A DNA stretch of 26,030 nucleotides from Hypsibius dujardini (Eukaryota > Tardigrada > Eutardigrada > Parachela > Hypsibiidae): the NCBI GenBank assembly GCA_001579985.1, contig LRSR01000555.1:1-26030 (forward strand), written 5' to 3'. The stretch's first letter is position 1. Each line of letters opens with the position of its first letter. The position numbers were made by a program, and so were the translations under genes. The notes beneath the pieces were generated by a model. That model had not been told where the DNA came from, ran no database searches, and was given only the letters and a program-made list of their open reading frames with translations. This document shows positions 19,018-26,030 of the stretch, in pieces.

Positions 19018-20715
19018 CTACGGAGAAAGGTATCTCCGCGAACCAGCCACCGATCGTGAGCGCCAATACTTATTCCCGAGGGCCTTGCGGGCGTACAGAA
19101 ACGTCCGCACTGGACTGAAACTCTGCGACCGGACATTTTTTGGCCGGTTATGCCGCGCCCATGACCGATCGCGAACCGGGGCCATTTCGCGGATCTGTTT
19201 CTTGAGGTGATATGGAAACAAGGACGACCAGCTACTGAGCAGTCGCAATTCCGCGGGGAACTTTGTCGGCGAGATGGGTTTGTGTCGTCGCACTTCTTGG
19301 ACGAGCACTTCGGGAAGTTTGAGGTCTTGGCTGGATAGCATGGGCGGAGACACGGTGGGATGGGGTGACGGCGGTGCGGGAAGAATGGATGGGAAGAGGG
19401 CGGAAGATGCTGAACGAATCATCGGTTGGATGTAGTTGATGGTGCCACAATATTTGTCAACCTACAACCAAAACTCATAAACGGTCATCGAGGGAGAGAA
19501 AAGAGTGCATAGCATATATTGTGGGTGGGCTGCACCCTTCTATGAGCTGTAAATGAGGGAATAAAAGAGAAATCGAGAAGGAATCGGATCGGATCAGATC
19601 GGAAGGAAGGATAGGGGATAAAACGGGAGGACGGGCAGACGGACTGGCGGAAGGACGCCCAGATCCAGTCGGATAAAGATCCAGCGGACAGACGGATGAC
19701 TGACTGATGGATGTGAGGAGAGGAGAACCAAACAGAGAGAGAAGGTGCAAACGGAGAGACCGACGAAGAGACGGATGAACGGACAGTCTACGGGCGGCCA
19801 AGCGGAGAAACGAATTTTCGAATAGACCGAACAAAAGAAAAAGCGATATGGAGATTGACTGGAGCGGAGGTATCTAAAGACGGATGTTCCGGTGAACAGG
19901 TGGGAACCAACTTGACAGCCGGATGACTAAAAGGAACAGTCGATTGGAAACCCGACTTTTGAACAAGAGGACATGTGGATGACAGACGGAGGGACAGCTA
20001 GAGATTGAGGCAGAGAGAAAGACCATCAGACCACATGAAGATAGACACATGCATGGTTAAACAAACGACACAACAATGGACTGAAGAGACAGGCGGTTGA
20101 ATATGCGCACGAAGGAACTGAGAATCTTTGCAATTAAAAGAAAACAGAATAGTTCCGAGTACTAAGAAGAGACGCAAGAACCTGTAAACATAAAGTTGGA
20201 AGTTCTTGAAGTGCGTCTTACATTTTTAGGCCAGTCACAGAGCTGTAACTGATCGCTGAATTTCAAGGTCTCCGGACAGGGCATGGTGTCGAAGCGTCCG
20301 TCACTCTGACAGACGTGGTAGATTCGGCAGTTATAGTTGGGATTCCCGTAACTCCCCGGCCGCATGTGGATGCAGAAATCAGCAACGGGGAGATAATTCG
20401 GTTGGGTCGAGTGTGCGGCCTTCATCAGATCCGCAACCCATTTCCTACGTACGGCACATATAGGACGATCAACATAGTTTTCGAAGATTCAAAGTATACA
20501 GGGAAACTTTACCGTTTAGCGAGGTTTTCCGTCGCGGTGACAATCATTGCTTCCGATGCGGCGGTTTTATCCGGTTCCGCCTGTTTCTGTATCGCCACTC
20601 CGCCCACGCTCCAGCCCGCAACGGGGCAAACGAGACCGGCAACAACGGCGCACGATATGATGAAGATCGGACGGAACATTTCGGCATTGTTGGGCATTCG
20701 GCAAAGGGCTACCAT
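19018..20715 (-). CDS. Secreted CBM14 (peritrophin-A) chitin-binding protein with basic C-terminal tail
   Basis: Three exons, 20715-20513, 20444-20222 and 19461-19018, join in phase (2, then 0) to 289 residues, or 277 if the second Met (20679) is the start. The second Met is more likely because it opens directly into a signal peptide (MFRPIFIISCAVVAGLVCPV). The CBM14 domain in exon 2 has FCIHMRPGSYGNPNYNCRIY, then HVCQSDGR, MPCPETLKF and LQLCDWPKN. The sixth cysteine comes from exon 3 (VDKYC), so the intron splits the domain and the join CDWPKN-VDKYC restores the usual end. The remaining 140 residues have a proline/serine-rich stretch (LPAPPSPHPTVSPP) and a long arginine-rich tail with RS and SP pairs. 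The protein is expected in cuticle or gut matrix binding chitin. The tail may bind acidic matrix partners or be processed (inference). Intron 2 is filled with purine-rich repeats. Confidence 0.85.
19500..20110 (+). repeat. Purine-rich degenerate GACG tetranucleotide repeat in intron 2 of the CBM14 gene
   Basis: The plus strand is strongly G/A-biased and built of variants of GACGGA: GGACGGGCAGACGGACTGG, GACAGACGGATGACTGAC, GAGACGGATGAACGGACAG. Units drift in length and sequence, so this is an old microsatellite-like expansion. In the transcript (minus) it becomes a pyrimidine-rich CCGTC tract. Confidence 0.6.
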
Positions 20716-21161
20716 AAAAAGATGTCTATACTGAGCATGGAAAGAGAGAGAGTCGGATTTGTTTCCTGCACTGTGGCACCGCTGCGACAGTGCGATTGCT
20801 CGTTAGTTTGGAGGGCGGCCTTGAAATTCGGTTGGACAATGTCACGGTCGGTGGACATGTGACTCGCTGTGAGAGGTGTTGTCCGGAAGGGGTCAGTAGA
20901 AACCTTTGCCATTGCTTGACCCAGGTATGCATGATGTCTCGACCCTGTTTGTTTGCCATCTCGCTCGCCGAACAAATACGATGAAAAAGGAAAACGTTCA
21001 GTTGAGCGCGGGCTGCCTGACCGAGGCTACATGATGCAGCTAAACCGTCCAGTCCAGGCACTATCGGTACGTGTGTCGCGGGCGTTTCTCCAACTGCCCC
21101 TTTATTATTTAATTCCAACCAACAGAGCATACTTACCGCTACATGAACAGTGAAGCAAGGC
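20716..21161. other. Upstream region of the minus-strand CBM14 gene
   Basis: It is relatively GC-rich. A minus-strand frame (20726-21181) is open but ends just before the CBM14 start codon and shows no known family; it is treated as promoter or 5' leader sequence rather than a gene. Confidence 0.35.
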
Positions 21162-21164
21162 TTA

Positions 21165-21815
21165 CTTGGGGCATTATTCAATTTCCGAATTCAGAATCAC
21201 TTCAAACAATTTGTTTATTAAGACCTACTTCAGTGAGGAATATAAAAAATTATTTCGCCGGTAATGTCGAGCACAGTTTTGTTTGGCGATATTTCAAAGT
21301 TGGGAAAATACTGGAAGATTCTATGTTTCTTCATTTGCACTGTAAAAATGGTGATTTCTAGAACTGCATTCAATATAATTTTTTTGACACGATTCAATTT
21401 CAGTTTTAATTTGGAGTCGATTTGGCGTCAGCCAAAAAATTCTGATGTCAGTGGGCGGAGACAAAGACCAAAAATAGACAGCTTCGTCGGAATCATCCTG
21501 TCCTTTTGGAAGATACCCAGAGCTCCGTCCCCTTTTCTTCGAAAAACATACTGGTAAAGCCAATCGACTCAATATTGAATATAAAATAGAACAATGTCAA
21601 AATAATTGTTAAATTAGTTCTAAAAACCACCATTTTACAGTGAGAATGAAATAAAACAGAATCTTCCTGTTTTAAATTAAAAATTTAAATCACCAAAAAT
21701 AAGTTTTCCAGATTTTGCCGGCGAAATAAATTTTTATATTCATCACTAAAGTAAGTCTGAATAAAAAAAATTGTTCGAAATGATTCTGAATGTGGGACTT
21801 GAATAATGTCCCAAG
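21165..21815. mobile_element. 651-bp palindromic MITE flanked by TTA
   Basis: The left end CTTGGGGCATTATTCAA and the inverted right end CTTGGGACATTATTCAA begin arms of about 270 bp. Paired blocks include ATTCAGAATCACTTC / ATTCAGAATCATTTC, TTATTTCGCCGG, GGAAGATTCT and CACTGTAAAAATGGTG / CACTGTAAAATGGTGG. TTA stands on each side (21162-21164 and 21816-21818). No transposase is encoded; open frames inside (21264-21557 and antisense) are chance. The TTA flank is shared with the palindrome at 3941-4387, but the terminal sequences differ. Confidence 0.75.
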
Positions 21816-21879
21816 TTAGTATAAAACAGTTTTAAATAAAAAAAAATCTTAAACTACTTTTCGAGGCACACACGGATCA

Positions 21880-21939
21880 CGGGAGTTCGTGCTCGCCCTC
21901 GTCGTCTCTCGGGAATTCATCCTAGCCCTCGTCGTTTTT
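21880..21939. repeat. Two direct 30-bp repeats
   Basis: CGGGAGTTCGTGCTCGCCCT with CGTCGTCTCT after it is followed directly by CGGGAATTCATCCTAGCCCT with CGTCGTTTTT. The copies differ at about six positions. It is more GC-rich than its surroundings. Confidence 0.6.
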
Positions 21940-23029
21940 CGTTGAGATTGTCACCTGAATGCGCTGACCGGATACCGACCGGCGGCCATTTGATTCCGCT
22001 CATATGCGCCTATACTAAAGAAACAAAAAAAAGTGATGAGACAAGGTCGCCATCCCATAAACAATCGATCAAGCCTATTTGGGATCAGTCTACTATTTCA
22101 AATCGCCGTTTTTAATAAACAATAACAGTTTCATTTCATCGGTTATAAGAAATATTTTTGGAAGAATTTTTACTGTGCCAAAATCTCGCAAGCCAAAAAA
22201 AACAGAAAAAGAATAAAACATTTTTAGCTTGCCACCGTTCATCCAACAAACATTTCTCTTGAATCCTATAAAATTGAATTTGAGTTATGGGTCAGACAGA
22301 ATAAGAATAAATGTTAAGTTATACACTTCTAAAAATGCAGTAGAAAACTTGAGACGCATGCTAAGGTTTATGGAACCTATGAAAGCAACACAAAAAATCC
22401 CACTTTCGAGGCAGACTGATAAATTAATTATAGAAAGCACTGTTAATATTGAGACAACCTGTTCTCCCTCCGAGAACCCGGAAGTCCTGTTGACCTTACC
22501 GTACACGATAATTACAAATACTGCTTTTCGGAATTATTACTTGCACAACAAGTCGAGAGAAGCCGAGATAGCAAGCCGATGAAAAGTAGACTGAATGAGA
22601 AGTTAGAAATTAAGGCGAGAAGTCGAGTCTCGAACCGAGCTTCGAAGACCCATTCTTATCGGACAGACATAACTACAATATAAACAAGCGCATTCTTCAA
22701 TCGAGACGGAAACATCATTCGCACAATACAAGAACGAGAACTACAGCACGAGAACTACAATACGAGTACATGTGAGCAATATGTGGCACATGAGAATCAA
22801 ATTTGAAATATTGATCAGCACATCACATCAACAAATACGAACGTCACAATATAAAATACATAAAATTTATTGTGCCACAAATGAGACAACTAATTCGTTT
22901 GTTCACTGATTAAAAAAGTCGTTCTAAATTAAGTGATGCTACATACTTTCGATAGTAACGTTGACCACAATGACATTACGACCGACTTTATTTGTCACAC
23001 TGCAAATGTAGCACCTTGCTCCTAACTCA

Positions 23030-23535
23030 TGTGCCGATGTCCGTCCTTCCGTCCCGTCATTCCGTTTGTCGGACAATATACGCACGCTTCTACACACTCA
23101 TCCAGTTTACAGCTCAAGCAGTCAACCAATTCGCCCATCCACCAAACCATACTTCGGGGATGGTACTTCTATTCAGCCAATTAGGACGGACGACCAAAAG
23201 GCATAACAGCACACACTCGTCCGTCCCTCCGTCCGCTCCGTCCGTGTGAGTGAATAGAAGGCGGCGGGATACTTCAACCGTCTGTCCAGCCACCCGTTAG
23301 CGGTCAATCATTCGATTCATTCAGCAGTGGAAAGGCCGTCCGTTCTTCTGCCTATCGACAGTTGCACGAGTGAAAACTCGTCCTTCCGGCTATCCGTCTG
23401 AGTAACCGCTTCTTCGTCCGTCCACCAGCAGTCAATCTACCAATCGACCCCTAAACCAGAAGAGTCCGTCGATTCTCCTCTAAATCTGGACGAACGGACG
23501 AGCGGGTGGACAGGCGGACGGACAAACAGTCTCTC
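23030..23535. repeat. Degenerate CCGTC/GACGG repeat with a strand switch
   Basis: From about 23035 the plus strand is rich in CGTCC and CCGTC variants (CGTCCGTCCCTCCGTCC). At about 23485 it turns into the purine form (GACGAACGGACGAGCGGG, GGACGGACAAACAG). It is the same unit type as at 18445-18580 and 19500-20110, in opposite orientation. Confidence 0.55.
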
Positions 23536-23800
23536 ACGCCCGCTCATTTGACAGACCGGACGTTTCTCAGTCTGTTAAGCAGCGAAATAATGTACGCTCC
23601 CGATCTCAAGGGTCGATTATGCCCCACCCCCGCTGATTTACATCAAGCTCGAGTGGATCGTTCAAATCCGTTCACTTGTCTGTGATTGGCCCGTTGGTTT
23701 TTGCCTGACAGGCTAAGCTACCTTGCTTAAATGAAATCAAAATGTTTAAGCCAGTAAAGTTGCATCCACCTGCGAAGTTAATAGTTACTTGCTTTGTTCT

Positions 23801-23917
23801 CTCTCTGGAGAGACAGGAGCAATTAACGGACATGCGCACATTCCAGCCAGCGGGCGCGTAGAAAAAATGTCTGGAATGTTCGCATGTCCGTTGATTGCTC
23901 CTGTCTCTCCAAAGAGA
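23801..23917. repeat. Near-perfect hairpin, arms about 47 bp
   Basis: CTCTGGAGAGACAGGAGCAA with TTAACGGACATGCGCACATT then CCAG pairs with the inverted sequence at 23870-23916 (CTGGAATGTTCGCATGTCCG, then TTGATTGCTCCTGTCTCTCC). There are about four mismatches over 47 bases and a loop of about 20. The loop (GCGGGCGCGTAG) is GC-rich. No coding frame uses it. Confidence 0.65.
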
Positions 23918-24907
23918 TGATGCATGAGTGGACGATGTGTGTGTATGCAAAATGCATGAACGGTCGTACGAGGCCAGTCGGCTAATTCGATGCAGATCTA
24001 GAGATAATTTTCCAGAAAAGTGTAGCGCTGATATTTGTCAAACTTTAATCATAAAATACTAAAATGTTTTCTCCTCCAGGAACATATTCATCATATTCTA
24101 TGCATATTATTACCGCAAAAACTATCACAAAATATTCGCCAAAATCCACACTCTTTTGCTTGAGCAGTTCTTTCTGCGTTGTCTCAAAAGAGCGTAAGAT
24201 CAAAAGTGCTGATTACAGCGGTCAGAAGGCATACAGCCGCGCATGGCATTTAGTGCCTAGTGCCCAGGATAGAGTTGGTATGGTGGTGGTCGAGCGATCA
24301 GCGATTGTCCCTGCGACGCACTGCCCAGACAGAGAGGCAAGTCGAGAGGCATCTATTCGTGTGCTGAATTGCAGTTTCGCACGTGCTTTTATTCAACAGC
24401 AAAGCAACATAGAGGACGATAAGTCAGGATCAAGCAGTATGGCGAAACTTCGCAGTTACAGTCAGCAGTGAAAATTGTAGAGAAGTTCCTTGAGATATAA
24501 GGTCATATACCTTCGCAAGTTCTCTACGCTTCCGGCATCCATTATCCTCCCTACCAAATGCCGATACTCCTTGAGGTATGTTGGAACGTAACCGACAATT
24601 AATCTTCAAATGAACTCAAATATTTGTTTATATTTGGACCATGTTTTAGGTTTGATCGTGACTCGGGGTATGGTGAGCGAACCAGCCGACCCCGGCTCAT
24701 CCTGGACTAACACCACCATCCATTCATATAGTTAGTCGTCCTTAAAGTTGCCCAAATGGCCAACGTGAATCAAGCGCAGCCTCTTTTCGAAAGGTGTGGG
24801 GATTAAAATGAACCATTTTTTAACCCTATGTACAATAACAATAAATACACGTTAGCTCAATAACCTGACTATCTGAGCAGCGCCTATGTACTGTTTGCAT
24901 TCTGCAG

Positions 24908-26030
24908 GACTGTCCAAAATGTGGTAAACCCAATGGCAACGCCCACAGTAGTCCTATCCCGGCTGGCTGCTTCTTTTCCGTTGCTGATGACTCAACCGGC
25001 TAAGGCTGAATTTACTAATACACACGCGGAAGTACAAGTAAAGGAAAATGAACCTTACGTAGCATCAATTGGCCCCAGTAGCTCGAGAGAAAATGCAGTC
25101 ATCGCTACATCGAATCCTCACAACCCGCCAGCCGGTGGCAACTCACCGCAGTATAAGAAAGGTCACAACATAGGATCCAACTCGCAGTAAGTGGGAAACA
25201 GCATTGGGAACAAATAACATGATATGTAATTGCAGATGTCAAATATATTTAAATAAAGTGCTTCCTTTCAACGAACACAATCACCTTCTAACATATATAT
25301 ATTCCTAAATACATCTTAGGCGAGAAATAAAATCTTTTAAATATTATTTAATTATACATAAAACAAACAAACTGCGTGTGGCGCATATTTAAAAGGCAGT
25401 TGTGCAGTTCATATGGCCATCCTTGTACTATACATCCACTCTAAAGACGATAATATACTATGATGTTATCTCCGTTGCAGACGTGTTTATTTCGCTTCAA
25501 TACCCATCGAAGCAACGAAAGAATCCGTCTACAGTGACTTAACCTTTATGTGTTACGGAGTAACAAACGTGAAAGTGTATAAAAGATCCACTGGAACGGC
25601 GTTTGCATTCGTCGACCTGCGCACACAAAAAGGTGTTACAGACATCTTAGCTAATCCCGTCAAGATTGGCAATCAGCAGGTTATAGCACAACTATACAAG
25701 GTACAATACATATCGATCTGAATATGTATTTAAATATTCATTTTCCTTTGCAGTACTTCAACCTGTATACATGTATTTTACACACATGCTTTCCTTTAGA
25801 CATGGGAAGAACGCCATTCGTCGGGAAAATTCCAAGTATTTTGTCGAGGTTTGTAGTCGTTGGGAATGGCAGTCATTCCAATTTATTTGCAGATAAACTA
25901 AATATTATTACATACATTAATTTACATAGGCAATTGAAAGACGCTATTAAATGTTTCTGTAAATATTTTCTCAATTAAGTTTTTGTTTTAGGTATACCGA
26001 TGAATGCTTGCTTCGACGACATCTTCCCCA
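24908..26030 (+). CDS. RNA-recognition-motif (RRM) protein, partial, continuing past the window
   Basis: Exons at 24908-25186, 25481-25700, 25754-25848 and from 25992 on join in phase (2, 0, 2), all GT-AG (donors GTAAGT, GTACAA, GTTTGT). The first exon begins with one base of a split codon after a TTCTGCAG acceptor, so an upstream exon is expected; the first in-frame Met codons are downstream of it (24936 is one candidate). Exon 1 encodes a Ser/Pro/Asn-rich low-complexity segment. Exon 2 is almost exactly one RRM: beta-1 RNP2 RVYFASIP, helix ATKESVYSDL, beta-2 NVKVYKR, RNP1 GTAFAFVDL, helix QKGVTDILANP, beta-4 VKIGNQQV. RNP1 keeps two aromatic residues for RNA stacking, but lacks the usual K/R-G start, and RNP2 has Y and F. 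The following exons (LYTCILHTCFPLDMGRTPFV, RYTDECLLRR) are not recognised. It presumably binds RNA, target unknown. Confidence 0.72.

Larger units (their letters stand above)
21819..24900. other. Long non-coding stretch with repeats
   Basis: It holds a 30-bp direct duplication (21880-21939), an unsupported plus-strand frame of 117 codons (22229-22582), pyrimidine-rich CCGTC repeats (about 23030-23475, switching to purine-rich at 23485-23530), a repeat related to 8363-8470 (23597-23695), and a long hairpin (23801-23917). The right end, about 24480-24900, may hold 5' exons of the RRM gene: a donor (GAG, then GTATGT) near 24577 ends a short open stretch, but no chain of exons could be settled. 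Confidence 0.4.

Noticed and set aside
18346-19834. Antisense open frames at 18346-18693 and 19475-19834
   Set aside because: Their residues (R/S/P/L/F) simply translate the degenerate GACG repeat.
20726-21181. 151-codon minus-strand open frame upstream of the CBM14 gene
   Set aside because: No recognisable domain, and position fits a leader or promoter; GC-rich sequence yields long chance frames.
22229-22582. 117-codon plus-strand frame
   Set aside because: No domain or paralogue in the window, AT-rich composition like its flanks, no splice or poly(A) context; kept only as an unsupported frame.
23640-23700. tRNA-like GTTCAAATCC box
   Set aside because: No matching A box or cloverleaf around it; part of a dispersed repeat.
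24908-25003. Alternative frame with a zinc-finger-like CPKCGKPNG at the start of the RRM gene's first exon
   Set aside because: It stops soon after and is out of phase with the splice donor that leads into the RRM exon; one CxxC pair is weak evidence.
1-26030. CRISPR arrays, bacterial operons, rRNA
   Set aside because: No regular spacers and repeats, no Shine-Dalgarno-led gene chains and no rRNA-like segments; spliced genes show a eukaryotic nuclear sequence.

Overview
The window looks like nuclear DNA of a multicellular animal. Genes are split by short GT-AG introns with conserved phases, coding islands sit in AT-rich non-coding DNA, a mariner transposon and several foldback elements are present, and two genes encode secreted chitin-binding (CBM14/peritrophin-A) proteins. 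The CBM14 genes point to an ecdysozoan. A tardigrade, mite or springtail would fit, but the sequence alone does not decide this. All splice junctions are my own reading, checked by phase compatibility and protein continuity.

Layout, left to right. 1-525 (+): last exon of a small secreted-looking cysteine-rich protein. 2146-7759 (-): a four-exon gene for a 746-residue protein with a degenerate kinase domain followed by a complete kinase domain; its two large introns carry foldback elements, one nested inside another. 9053-10393: a mariner element with intact terminal inverted repeats, TA target sites and a frameshifted transposase. 10568-11008 (+): a signal peptide plus a truncated CBM14 domain. 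11919-12935 (+): a complete four-exon ARF-family GTPase with a divergent switch II. 13301-17830 (-): three CipC-like (DUF3759) genes, the first with a frameshift; between the second and third lies a decayed partial copy of the tandem-kinase gene. 19018-20715 (-): a three-exon secreted CBM14 protein with a basic tail. 20716-24900: mostly repeats, including a 651-bp palindrome flanked by TTA. 24908-26030 (+): the 5' or internal part of a gene with one RRM domain that runs off the window.

The genes do not form an obvious pathway. The strongest point is the cluster of CipC-like genes, a family I know mainly from fungi, sitting between ordinary animal genes. This suggests an ancient horizontal transfer followed by tandem duplication. 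The tandem pseudokinase-kinase gene, with a decayed relative inside the CipC cluster, is the second. The third is a set of foldback elements, two of them flanked by TTA, one with a readable empty site.
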